A DNA stretch of 64,000 nt from Rhabditophanes sp. KR3021 (taxonomy: Eukaryota; Nematoda; Chromadorea; Rhabditida; Alloionematidae). The stretch spans positions 558,001 through 622,000 of the forward strand of contig CAUJLY010000003.1 of assembly GCA_963281155.1 (NCBI GenBank), in the 5' to 3' direction. Each line of letters opens with the position of its first letter. The first letter of the stretch is position 1. The notes below the pieces were generated by a model, which had not been told where the DNA came from, made no database searches, and saw nothing but the letters and a program-made list of their open reading frames with translations. The position numbers and the translations under genes were made by a program. Positions 1 through 10,872 of this stretch are shown one piece after another.

Positions 1-2008
1 AAAAGTCACGATAATCATTAATAGATGTGACACTATCTTCATTCAAGACACAAACAGTTATGTCACTAAAAACAGAGGATGTTTTTGTCATCTTTGCTCT
101 CTTGGTGGATAATTCATTGTGAGTGAGTTGTTTGAGAATCTTTCCATGTTTAATCTTTTCAAATTCTGCCTCATTGTCTCTCAATTGATCATCGTACATA
201 GCAACATCTTCGATAGTGTCGATGTCTTCAATATTCTTGTCGTGTCTTATAAATTTGAATTTGGCAAAATGAAGATGGCCATTGATGATTCCAGCCGAAG
301 CTACTTCAACTACAACAATATTGTTCCGGTCAACATACCACTCAATACTTTTCATTTCACTTTCAGAACCTGGGGCCAACCAAATAGGAGCAGTAGTATC
401 TTGGAAGAATTTGCGATCATTACGGCTAAGTAATTCCTTAAGTCTTTTTATATCCAAAGCTTTCATGTGAGCGTCGACGTTTCCAACAATCTTCAACTTG
501 TTGTTTTCACCCATAGCAGCCATTTTGAAAGAAACGATGTCAGGAGAGTTGGCGTTTCTATATTTAACTCCAACAACAGCCAAATCAAGTGTGCAACTCT
601 TGGCATAGTCAGGCTTGCACTTGAAGAAACCATTTCTTTTGGCGCGGGACCCAGACACATACCTTGCATCTGTCCACTTCACAACAATCCCTTCTTTCTT
701 GTTACCCATTTCCTTTTTGTATTCTCTTTCAAAAGTGTCATAATTGTTGCAGGGGACTTGTTTAGGAATGACAACAATATCATTCTTCGGTCCGAGGTCC
801 TTAAAAATGAAGTCTTCCAAAACTTTTCTCCTGTACTTAAAAGGAACATCTACGAGTGAATTGTGGTTGTAATGAATGACATCAAAAACAACCAATTGCC
901 TTCTGACTGGATAATGTTCTTTGACATACTTGACGTCAAAAACGTCTCCGCCCGGAACTCTGTACCCCTTAGGGACGGGAGAGCCATCTGCCTTCAGAAC
1001 CATCGTCAATTCACAATCCAAAATGACGTCTCTAACATCTTCTCGAAAGAAAGGATCAATGTCCTTGGTGAAGTTTGTAGGTGTTCCTTCAACAGCAATA
1101 GTACTTGGATCGCTTCCGAAACATTCCGTGTAATTGTTACGGTTTCTTGAGTAAAAACGATATTTGCCCTCCTTAGTACGATGGACAATCATATGCTCCC
1201 CATCGAACTTTTCCTCAATCACAAAATCGGTGGAGTTGGTAACTTTGCAAAACTCATCCCATTCTTCTTTGCTGGCACCGGATTTAGATAATTTCATGAC
1301 ATAAAATGGTCTGTTGATTTGTGTTTTGTAGACTTGACTCTTGTCAGTAATTGTCTTTAGTCTAGCAGGGTCATAATCTTGAAGGACCTCCTCGAGACAC
1401 TCCCCAACACTCATCCTTTCGGTAAAGCTTTTGTCCATTTGATCCAAAATAGCCGTTCCGAAAATTCCAAGCGTCATGGGAAGCTCATCAGTAAGCATAT
1501 GGAACAAGAACTTCAATTCCCTGGCATCCATTTTGATAAAAAGTCCACTCAAACCTTTCTCCTTCTCAATATTCTTCTTAAGAAAGATATCGTCCAAAGC
1601 TTCATTCAAATCATGTAAGGTAATCTTCTTAGAACTGCCACCACGTTTCTTCCTGTACGCCGTCACTAAAAGATCAATTCCATCTTTTACTTTCTTACCA
1701 GTAGTATAATTTAAAGCGTTTGGTTTGAGAGAAATAGCTCTAGCAACGGACTGAGCCAACTTAGTCGATCCAGTTCCATAAGAACGTATGTCTTGTTTGG
1801 GGGCGAGGATTCTGACAGCTTGAAAGATGGACTTGTTGGTGGATTGAATGCTATACCAGTACTTCACAAATTCCATATACACCTTTTCTTTGTCTCCTTT
1901 CGAAGAGGCCTCGGTAAGTTCATCAAATAGGTCGCACAACCGCCCAAATGTTACTTGTTTAGCTGTCGTCACACCACCACTTCCTTCCATGTCAACATCT
2001 CCCGTCAT
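1..2008 (-). CDS. lig-4: DNA ligase IV (ATP-dependent, NHEJ), 3' end beyond window
   Basis: An uninterrupted minus-strand frame runs from the ATG at 2008 to base 1, giving 669 codons with no stop in the window. It reads as an ATP-dependent DNA ligase of the LIG4 type, which seals double-strand breaks in non-homologous end joining, in the family acting with XRCC4. Seen: an N-terminal DNA-binding region; motif I KFDGEH with the adenylated lysine at residue 267 (human LIG4 uses K273); the LIG4-like FYSRNxxNYTE segment after it; motif III around L330-L334; motif IV EGIVVK at 439-444; and a motif V-like FFKCKPDY at 461-468. The last visible residues, FSDITVCVL, look like the start of the first BRCT domain, so both BRCTs lie off the left edge. 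Oddity: motif I has His where the family has Arg. A TTTAG splice or trans-splice acceptor lies just upstream of the ATG. Confidence 0.93.
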   Translation of the reverse strand, partial: MTGDVDMEGSGGVTTAKQVTFGRLCDLFDELTEASSKGDKEKVYMEFVKYWYSIQSTNKSIFQAVRILAPKQDIRSYGTGSTKLAQSVARAISLKPNALNYTTGKKVKDGIDLLVTAYRKKRGGSSKKITLHDLNEALDDIFLKKNIEKEKGLSGLFIKMDARELKFLFHMLTDELPMTLGIFGTAILDQMDKSFTERMSVGECLEEVLQDYDPARLKTITDKSQVYKTQINRPFYVMKLSKSGASKEEWDEFCKVTNSTDFVIEEKFDGEHMIVHRTKEGKYRFYSRNRNNYTECFGSDPSTIAVEGTPTNFTKDIDPFFREDVRDVILDCELTMVLKADGSPVPKGYRVPGGDVFDVKYVKEHYPVRRQLVVFDVIHYNHNSLVDVPFKYRRKVLEDFIFKDLGPKNDIVVIPKQVPCNNYDTFEREYKKEMGNKKEGIVVKWTDARYVSGSRAKRNGFFKCKPDYAKSCTLDLAVVGVKYRNANSPDIVSFKMAAMGENNKLKIVGNVDAHMKALDIKRLKELLSRNDRKFFQDTTAPIWLAPGSESEMKSIEWYVDRNNIVVVEVASAGIINGHLHFAKFKFIRHDKNIEDIDTIEDVAMYDDQLRDNEAEFEKIKHGKILKQLTHNELSTKRAKMTKTSSVFSDITVCVLNEDSVTSINDYRDF

Positions 2009-2432
2009 TCTTCCCTAAACAACAAAACTTATTAAAAAAACTTATTCTAAATTAAGTTACCTTAAACAGTTTGTGGAATTAGTTTAGTTGGTTAGTTTTA
2101 GTGTTAGGACGTTTGTTAATATAAATTAAAAATTTGTCTAAATTAATATTCAAAGAAACTTAGCAAAGTAAATTTAAATGTATAAGATTGAAAAGGAACA
2201 AGGTTTGTTTCTTCCTGAAGAAATCATCGAATTGGTAACGAGTGTCTTAATTGAGACTATGTGAGCGCGTAAATTACTTTGTTAATAGGAATTAATCATC
2301 AGCGTAGATTGGATTTCAAAAGCAAAAAGCTAGACTCACTTGGTTTGTGGGTGTTTCCTGGAACGAATGTTTTGGGGAGAAGCCGGTGGTTTGATACAAG
2401 TTATGCGGTGTCATTTTTAGAAGTTAATTTTG

Positions 2433-3002
2433 ATGATGTTCGCCTGTAGTCAAATCAAGTTTGATACTAATGGTCAGATCTTTCAAATGGAAAACAAAAA
2501 TAGGACGGAAGTTGTGGCTGAGTTGAGCAAGCAAACGAACCTTGTAAAGGATATTTTTGGTGGAAAGGAGAAAGGTGTAGAGGGTGATCAAATGAAGCTT
2601 CAATCAAGTTGCGAGAATAAGTTTGTACGATATGGAACTACAAACAGATTGGTCTTTAGCAGAGGGAAGAAACCAGCTTTTAGTGAGTCGTCAAATGAAA
2701 CTGTTCTTAGGAAACCAGAAATTTCCACACAAGGAAGATGGGTGCGTCCTAATTATGATTTGGCTTTGATAACTCCAAAAGTATATTCTTCTAAAGTAAT
2801 TGTACCAAAAAGACCACCCTTAACACCTTCTCTTATCAAAACTGGACCGAAGAAGTCAAGAAAGGGTCCCAAATCACAATTAAACGTTGCAAATTTTGTG
2901 GGAAAAAAGTCGTCAAAGTGTCAATTATACGACGTGTCTTCCGTTCCTCTAACCTTCAATGGCATGCTCGCAACAGATATCACCTATAGTACTGATCTTT
3001 AA
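2433..3002 (+). CDS. hypothetical basic protein, 5' structure unresolved
   Basis: I do not recognise this protein. An open frame of 189 codons from the ATG at 2433 to a TAA at 3002 encodes a Lys/Ser/Pro-rich, basic protein with no membrane segment and no familiar motif. The true gene may start upstream: an ATG at 2178 opens a short frame with a helical LPEEIIELV stretch (F-box-like at best), and several AG acceptors lie between 2290 and 2450, but I could not join the pieces in one frame. It is divergent from ligase IV. It lies only 182 bp before the BCAS2 start on the same strand, so the two could be co-transcribed. Confidence 0.4.
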   Translation: MMFACSQIKFDTNGQIFQMENKNRTEVVAELSKQTNLVKDIFGGKEKGVEGDQMKLQSSCENKFVRYGTTNRLVFSRGKKPAFSESSNETVLRKPEISTQGRWVRPNYDLALITPKVYSSKVIVPKRPPLTPSLIKTGPKKSRKGPKSQLNVANFVGKKSSKCQLYDVSSVPLTFNGMLATDITYSTDL

Positions 3003-3184
3003 TTAAGATCTCTATTGTCAACTTTTAACTATTGTATATTACACTTAATAAATCTAATTACACCCATTTTGCGTTATCTGTTTTGTTGTAACAATTTCTT
3101 GGCACGATTTAGAGTGGAAAGATGGTAGTTTGGTGACAATTTAAATTGTGAGTTAGCATTTTTAAAAGTTATTTTGTTTTGACG

Positions 3185-3877
3185 ATGCTTGCTATTACCG
3201 GGAACAGTGGCATTTTCGATGCAGATTCAGAGAGATTAATCGACGCCCTACCCTACTATGACACAAATTTTGCCGATGCAGACCGAAAAATGGCGTTAGA
3301 GTTAATTGAAGCCGAATGTAAAATATACAAGCCCAAGAAAAACTATTTAGAAAAGTTTGGAGATGCAAATCTGGAACAATTTGTGACGCCACGTTTGAAA
3401 GGTGAGATGGAAAGGTACGAGAGAGGTGAACCGATGGCGTTGTTAGATTTCAGCAAGTACGAAAACTTTGACTCGGAAGACATCACCTACAATGACAAGA
3501 CGGAGTTGATGGCCGATATTAGAAACGCCAAGGCTTTTTTGGGTCATCTTCAAATCAAGCAGACGAATATTGAGTTGTTGGAGCAGTATGGGAAGGACGT
3601 CTGTGTCAATTTCAACAAATCGCAGCAGGAACAAATTTTAAAAGAAGATGTGGAGCTTAATGTTGCCAAGAATAATCTGATGGAGGTTCATGGGGGCAGG
3701 AAGAGGTCGCATTTAGAAGCTGGAGAGAAGATCACTGACTTGGAGCAGGTTTGGGTGCAGATGGTGTCGCAGAATTTTGAAATGCAGGTTGCTCATCGAG
3801 ATCTGAGGAAGGAAATTGCAATGGCTGAGAAAGCAGCAACGAAGCAAACAGTTGACGAGAAAATGGATACTGAATAA
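3185..3877 (+). CDS. BCAS2 / SPF27 pre-mRNA splicing factor (Prp19 complex)
   Basis: A 230-aa single-exon protein of the BCAS2/SPF27 family. In the family this is a core subunit of the nuclear PRP19/CDC5L complex that remodels the spliceosome. Family hallmarks visible are the N-terminal IDALPYYD segment, the IYKPKKNYLE stretch, the PRLKGEMERYERGEP block and a long C-terminal coiled coil rich in Glu, Lys and Gln. Its length is close to human BCAS2 (225 aa). The start used is the ATG at 3185; a TTG six bases upstream is in frame but not needed. A TTAATAAAATAAA cluster near 3967 is the probable poly(A) region. Confidence 0.92.
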   Translation: MLAITGNSGIFDADSERLIDALPYYDTNFADADRKMALELIEAECKIYKPKKNYLEKFGDANLEQFVTPRLKGEMERYERGEPMALLDFSKYENFDSEDITYNDKTELMADIRNAKAFLGHLQIKQTNIELLEQYGKDVCVNFNKSQQEQILKEDVELNVAKNNLMEVHGGRKRSHLEAGEKITDLEQVWVQMVSQNFEMQVAHRDLRKEIAMAEKAATKQTVDEKMDTE

Positions 3878-4532
3878 GTCCTGATCTAACTTATTATGTG
3901 TGGTGGCAAAAAATACCAGCCAACTCATTTTTTCTGTTCTTTTTAATTAAACCATTTTGCGTAATTAATAAAATAAATTAAAACATCAAACATCGACTTC
4001 TAATTTTATGTGTCAAAATAATCTACTTACCATTTACTCCTAAATGCACTCCCTTTTGCCTCTTGGCAAACATAATATGCATACTAAATACGTAAAAATA
4101 AATTCATTATCCTTTAGCTTATACACTTCCTCGAAGCTTATCATGCGAGGATATACATATACTAAAACTGTTAAGATTATACTATGTGCCCTTCATATAA
4201 CGAGTATTATCTATATCCTCCTATCTATGCGGTGTGAATCTTTGTTGATGTATAAATAGAAATGTAGCTACACCTTAATGACTTTTTTAACCAATACATG
4301 TCGTGGATATCTGCATGCCGTGTAAGGCATGATGGATGATGTCTTCTATATACATATATTAAAAAATGTTAGAACTATATTTTTAAGAATTGTCGCCATT
4401 TTAACAGAAGATGGATGATACCTCCTGCTTATACACAAACCATTCTTTTTTTAAATCGACTTCTTTTCAAATATATACACATAACATTTATTTTCATTTA
4501 TTAAGGACCTAATTGATACTCGTTGACAAAAG
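3878..4532. other. intergenic, 3' UTR of BCAS2 and DGK promoter
   Basis: AT-rich, with no convincing coding potential on either strand. It contains poly(A)-like AATAAA motifs near 3965 and a short palindrome CATGCC/GGCATG around 4314-4331. No RNA gene was recognised. Confidence 0.5.
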
Positions 4533-7147
4533 ATGTTGCTGTCACCAGAACAATTTGCTAAATTGACAGAGTATGCCTCATGTAAGTTTAAATAGACAAA
4601 AAAGTTTAAATTTCCTGATTAAGATTCATCTCATAAACTACAGGATATGCTGCAATGGTTTCAACCAAGTGGGATGTTGCACAAGTACTTGTCAGAAGAT
4701 GGAGATACACTAGATTATGATGGCTTTAGGCAGTTTATGAATGTTTATTTCGGCGCAGATTTACCTTCTGATTTAACCCAACAGCTTTTTTTATCCTTTG
4801 CATTTCCACCTGGAGCCAACCAACATCGTTCATCATTTTTGTCAGTCGTACAAAGTGCCTTTGTAAACGATGAAGGCAGTGTAGGTGGGGTGGCGTGTTC
4901 TTCGAAGTTATTGGAAACACCCCCTATTCTCTCCACTCCTAAGACCGAAAGAAGACCTTCCTTGATTGAGAAGACTTTGAAGAATGTTTTTTTTCAAGAC
5001 ACCGAGCCAAAGGTGGATGATTTTGGGCTGAGACGAATTCCATTGAAGCCTTTAGCCTGTTACCTTTCTCTTTTGTCGGGTTCATCACTACCAATCGACA
5101 AATTGGAGTTCGTCTTTCACGTTTATGATTCTGACGACAACGGCTACCTAGATTCAAAAGAAATCGAATCCATAATCGAGCAAATGATGAATGTCGCCAG
5201 ATACCAACAATGGGACACCATCGAACTTGAACCAATCCTCAAAAAAATGATGGCAGACATTGATTACGACAACAACGGCATCATATCACTAGAAGAATGG
5301 ATTCGAGGTGGTTTGACGACAATCCCACTCCTAGTCCTTTTAGGAATCGACACTGAAATAAAGCAAGAAGGTTGTCACATCTGGAAGATCCGTCACTTTT
5401 CCAAATTGACTTATTGCAACGTTTGCAGGCAAGGCTTATCCTCATGGGGTGGCAAACAAGGTTTGTCTTGCGTCCTTTGCAAATACACCTCACATGAGCG
5501 ATGCGTCCTTCAGGCTAAAAACAATTGCATCCACACCTACTCTCCCCAAGCAAACAAAGAAGCTAAGATGACTCACCATTGGCTGGACTCGAATAATGCC
5601 GGCAAATGTTTCAAGTGCAAGTTGTCTGTTGGCATATTTGAGGGCAAAAGGTGCAGATGGTGTAACCTGTTGTTGCATGATGCTTGCGTCCAGGCCAGTA
5701 TTGATGAATGTGATTTAGGTGTATTGGCTTACCATATATTGCCACCCACCAACATCTTTCCTTCTTTTTTGAATACTAAGAAGGAGGGGAATAATGAGGT
5801 GGGGGCTTTGTTGCAGACCACTCCGCCACTTGGGAATAAAAGACCCTTGCTTGTGTTGATTAATCCCAAGTCCGGTGGTAGACAAGGTTGGTTTGGGGAA
5901 CTCAAAAAAATTAAACTTTATTAGTACACAAATTAATATAAATTTATTAAGCCCAAATTACTCTCAATTTTATTCGTTCTTATAACTTTAATTTATTTGA
6001 AAGGTGAGAAGATTTATAGAAAGTTCCAGTATTTGTTGAATCCGAGACAAGTATACAACCTTGGTAAACATCCCCCAGAGATTGGGTTGAGATTATTTAA
6101 AGGTATTAAAAACTGCTCGATTTTGGCGTGTGGAGGAGATGGGACTATTAATTGGATTTTGGAGTCGATGGATAAGATGAATTATGGAAATGATAGGCCA
6201 CCGGTGGCCATTTTGCCATTAGGAACTGGGAACGATTTGGCAAGGCTAGTAATGTATATTTAATTTAAATTTATTTTTATTTCAGATGCCTTCACTGGGG
6301 GGCGGTTATGAAAGCGAACCCCTTGTCAAAATCTTAAATAATATCGAAAAAGCAACGATTGTGTATTTAGACAGATGGCAAATACATATCGAGCAAACCA
6401 AAAAATCTGACAAAGGAGATCCACAACCTTATAATATCATCAACAATTATTTTTCAATCGGAGTAGATGCTTCCATAGCACATCGTTTCCATGTAATGAG
6501 GGAAAAGTATCCAGAAAAATTTAACTCTCGAATGAGAAATAAGTTGTGGTATCTCGAATTATCGACCACTGAAACTTTGAGAAGTGAATACAAAAATTTG
6601 CACGAACAAATTGATATTTTGTGTGATGGAGAGACAGTTGATATTAGTAGTGGGCCAAATTTAGAAGGTTTGGCTTTGTTGAATATTCCTTCAATGTACG
6701 GTGGTTCTAATATGTGGGGAAGTGCAAGAAAAGAACGTTCTTTATGGGGAAAGTCTTCCTTCTTTTCACCAATAGGAGGAAGTTCCAACAATCTTCATTC
6801 GAGAGTTCAAGATATTTCGGATAAATTGGTTGAAGTTGTTGGGGTAGAAAATGTGATGCAGATGAGTCAGATTAAAGCAGGTGTTCGTGGAGCTAGGAGA
6901 TTATCTCAATGCGGAACAGTTGTCATTCAAACGCACAGAAGTTATCCGATGCAAATAGATGGTGAAGCTTTTGTCTCCCCACCATCTTTAATTCAAATAA
7001 CTCACAAAAACCAAGTTCCGATGCTGGTTGGAAAAAGTAAATTTAAAGGACGATAATATAAGTAATATTTTATTTGTAGGTGGCAAGAGAGAACTAAAAT
7101 TCAACTTTTTCAAAAGAAAAAGCGTCGACTCCAATTGCAGCCATTGA
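4533..7147 (+). CDS. dgk-3: type I diacylglycerol kinase (EF-hand/C1/DAGK), DGK-beta/gamma-like
   Basis: Five exons: 4533-4581, 4624-5886, 6004-6248, 6286-7036 and 7080-7147, giving 791 aa, the usual length of type I DGKs. The enzyme phosphorylates diacylglycerol to phosphatidic acid at membranes and damps DAG signalling. Domains in order: a recoverin-homology region starting [15 protein letters not shown]; two EF hands ([24 protein letters not shown]); two cysteine-rich C1 domains at about 245-370; then the catalytic domain with [18 protein letters not shown] and [11 protein letters not shown]. The accessory domain follows and ends in [12 protein letters not shown]. The first intron is placed at 4582-4623 because an acceptor after CTACAG would give a stop. 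The 6249-6285 intron breaks a family motif (see findings). The stop lies only 48 bp from the convergent EXTL3 stop. The choice of symbol is inferred from the domain layout. Confidence 0.92.
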
Positions 7148-7195
7148 GAGGTCCTTTTTATTATACACATATTTTGGAATTTAATAAAGTCTGTT

Positions 7196-9755
7196 TTAAA
7201 CGTATCTAAAGCATTTTTGGTGATTGTGTGGTAACCGAGTTTTGAAGAGAACAGAATCTGCTCTGAATTGAGTAAATAATAAAGGATTGTAGCCGTATAC
7301 TTTTGTGAAGAAGCGAATACATTGGTGTCGTTTCACAAAGTGTGACTCATCTCCGGACAAAGTTTCTGTGCATTTCTGACATTTGAGAGTCCATTTACTT
7401 GTCGTTTTGACTGGTGGTTGTCTAATTAGGTGGGAAACCAAAAAGTTCATGGCCAAATCCTCGCAATTCATATTTTCGTCAACGGTATCTCTAATAATTT
7501 GTGGCATTAGATATGTATAAGCATGCAGGTAGCTTTTGTGCAAAAAAGAAGCCCCCGTCAGGATCATTGACAATTGACATGTATGATTAGAATTATAAAA
7601 TATTTGATCCTTGAAACGAGCATGATATCTAGCAGGAAAACCGATGATCTTCATCCTTTGTTCCCTCCACACACGGAAAGCAAGCATTATTTCGTGTTGT
7701 TTGATGTCGATGTCGTCATCCATTGAAAAAACTGCTTCCGTCTCGATTTCATTGTAGGGGTAGAATCTGTTATTTAGAGAATTTTTAGTCGCATTCACAA
7801 ACACGATTGGAACGTGTAGATGAGGCCAATTGGTTGGTGGAGCTCGTCCGACGTTGTTCCACACTATTATTATTTTGTTTAGGTAAGGCATTTGGTGAAG
7901 TCGTTCCAGTGAAGAATATAAAACTTGGTCACGGTTATACGTCACCATCACTATGGTAAATTGTTCACGAACTCTATTTCCTCCTAGAGCTTTGGAAAAT
8001 TCAATGCCTGTTCCTGGCCCAATCGGCCTCATTCCTATTGATGTTTCTTCGAAAAACTCAGCTTCTGACGGTAAGACGGCATCCTCGATAAGGTAGGAAG
8101 GTGTGTGGTGGACGAGATGGGGATAAGTATTCCATAAATTGTGGGAATACATTGCCATAGACGTGAAATTATGCAGGTAAGGAGGGGATGCAAAAGGTGC
8201 TTCGACATGCCCCAAAAATTCCTCCTCAAATACTTGCTTTGGAACGACACTTTGAATAGGTGAAATAAAGGAAGTTCCAAATAATGGTTCTGCTTTTACT
8301 TCCTTATCTGGCAAGCCGAGAGTAAGAGTTTGGAAACGAATGGCTGATACAATTGTTTTGATCAAAGTTGAAGGAGATAATAAATAATTTTCAAGGTAAA
8401 AACGACCTTTTCTGCGATATTCTAAAATATCTGGCAATGAAATTGACTTCAAAATAAAATGCAATTCAGGAAAACGTTGATATGGTATACGTATGGCAGC
8501 AGATCTCCAATCTATGAAATTATCGAATGGCAATGGATGTGACATTGACATAATGACTGGAATTGTTCCACTCCTTAAAGCTTCATTCAATCTGGAGGCA
8601 AATGATTTGGAATTAGGAAAGATTAAGGTAAATACACTTGTTTGCAGAACATCTATTCTATCTACTTTTGTACCGCATCGAACAAATTTTTCCTTTGATT
8701 CAAGTGGAGATGCACATTTGACATCAATAAAAATTGAATCTTCTGCTTCAATCGAAGAGTTTTTTAGTAGATTAAATCTGTCTATCTCAAATCTACTAAA
8801 TTCATATTGACTTGTAACAAATGAGATTAAGAATTTTCTTGAATGAGGCAGTAGAGCTGGCATATCCTTCCAGTATTCCTTTAAATTGACCTCATTATCT
8901 GGAAAATAAGTAAATAAATCTAGTTTGCTTTTGAATTCATCTCCAACTACGTCATTTACAACAATGGATGCAGCTCTATTTTCGATTTCAATATTATCTA
9001 TGTTTAGAATCAAATGATTTTTACCATTCCCTTGGCCATATTTGATTGTTTGAATGTCGTTGAATTGTTTGGATGGGATCAAAACAAATAAACAGGCTTT
9101 GAATGGGTCACTTGTGACATATTCGTTTTTCTTCAACTCATCCAAGTACAAGGAACCTTTTTTAGAAGTAGTTGCTTGTTTAGGATAAACATAAACTGGG
9201 AAATGACTTGATATTGAACATCTTGAAAAATCAAACGCCTCATCTATACTCCTCACCAAATCATTTGAACTAGTCTTGTGAAGCAACAAGGAATTATGAG
9301 AAGGATAAAGTGATTTAAAAGGAAGAGAAATCTTAACATTTCTCCTATCACTCAATTCCTTCAACTGCAACTTGGCCTCTTCTATCCTCTGCAGATACAC
9401 TTCCAACTCATCTTTACTCGTACCCAAAACCTTTAACACATCATCATTATGTCTATTAATGGAATCTAAAGTCTTCGAAGCCTCGATAATATCCCTCTTC
9501 AGTGATCCCAAAATTCTTTTATTCTCTTCATTCAAATAACATTTATTACCCCATTTCCAATGAGTATTAGACGTCTCTACACTAAAGTACCATGTAATAT
9601 TGATTTGCCAGTTATATAAAAACTTACCCTTCACTATTCGTAATGTCATCACTTGATCTTGGCAAAAATGAATAAATATAGATTATGGTTAAAAGTGTCA
9701 ATGCAATAGCAACAATTATTAAATTTTTCCCATACTTGTTTAAGTAAATTCTCAT
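7196..9755 (-). CDS. rib-2: exostosin-like glycosyltransferase (EXTL3/RIB-2)
   Basis: Two exons, 9755-9628 and 9581-7196, separated by a 46-nt intron, encode 837 aa, close to nematode RIB-2. In this family the Golgi enzyme starts and extends heparan sulfate chains. Using the upstream ATG at 9755 supplies a type II signal anchor (hydrophobic residues about 11-30, after a short Lys/Arg-containing cytoplasmic tail) that the large exon alone lacks. A coiled stem of about 60 residues follows, then an exostosin (GT47-like) region, and a C-terminal GT64 domain with FTIVMVTYNRDQVL, KNSLNNRFYPYNEIETEA and the metal-binding DDD near residue 663. The intact GT64 motifs argue for an active transferase. 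Convergent with the DGK gene, so the 3' UTRs must overlap. Confidence 0.93.
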
Positions 9756-10872
9756 TTTGATTTAAGTTGCAACAGGTGTGTATGGATGTTGTCAAAGGGC
9801 ATTTGAAATAGGCTTTAATAAATGATAGTAGTTTAAGATATTGTGGATATTATCTTGATAAATAAACTAACTTTAAACAAATAAATAAAGTTGTTCTAAT
9901 TAAAAAGGGTTAAAGATCCTTTTATAGGATCTTCATTAATCAGCATTCAAAAAACTACTGCGTATGGTCCAAAGTTAGTCGGTTCGGGACATTTGGTGTC
10001 TTTCTGTCCGACGCGGTTAGTATAACCAACCAGTGGTAACATATGTATACTATAATAAACTAGATACACGTAACATGCTGGTATCTAACATTTTCACCTC
10101 CTTATTCGTAATAACATTTTGATTAAACTAGTTCCCTACTATACAAACTAAACAACAATGGCAAATCAAAATTGTGGATGAGGATAACCAAATAATTATT
10201 ATATTTCTCAACAACACAAATCAAATCCCTAATTTGTGTAGTCTGGTTACTCCAAACAAAGGCCATTACAAAATTGTAACAGTGCCATATCATTTAATTT
10301 AATCGAAATATTTGTGTATAACTGATAATTTAAAATAATCAAAATACTTAACATTCCATCGAAACAAAATAGATCTTCTTACTAATAAGTAAGTATATAG
10401 TATTATGAATGATTAAATTGATCAAGATCAGGCCGGCCTGTTGTACTATTACGAGATATGTGTATCATCAAAGATGCTCTATTATCCACTAAACATATGG
10501 ATACTCTTCATAAGTACATCATCTTCAATTTTAAACTAGTAAGCGGGTACATTTGTTATTATTTCCATTAACAATACAATACGATATCACATTTGATGAC
10601 CTTGCTTAGGTTTATTTATATAGAACATTTTGTAGTAAAGTACAATTTATTTTTAAAATGTACCAATATACAGTCAAGTTAAACAAATAAAAATTGCTGA
10701 AAAAAGATCTTTTTAAATTGGCTCCATTTGGTGTTACCAGCTAATTTAATGACAATGAAAAATATATAAAAGTGTATGATGATAAGTTGTAATCAACAAA
10801 ATACACCCGTACTTGAGTGGCAAGACTTATTTAAGGTTGAACATATCTTCTTTTTTTTTGATTATAATTTGT
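9756..10872. other. intergenic
   Basis: AT-rich spacer of 1.1 kb with no supported gene. It holds the upstream region of the EXTL3 gene and the 3' flank of the claudin-like gene. The only structure seen is a small perfect hairpin, AAGATCCT/AGGATCTT with a 5-nt loop, at 9913-9933. Confidence 0.5.

Noticed and set aside
3179..3184. TTG start for BCAS2
   Set aside because: An ATG lies six bases downstream and nuclear genes rarely initiate at TTG; the family needs no extra residues.
6245..6285. GC-AG intron in the DAG kinase gene as the working model
   Set aside because: It restores RCLHW but then GGGYES is out of frame with the six-G run as given; the GT donor at 6249 keeps the sequence open, so it was used for the annotation.
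9913..9933. AAGATCCT/AGGATCTT hairpin as a regulatory RNA
   Set aside because: An 8-bp stem is easily expected by chance in this much AT-rich DNA and nothing around it supports transcription.
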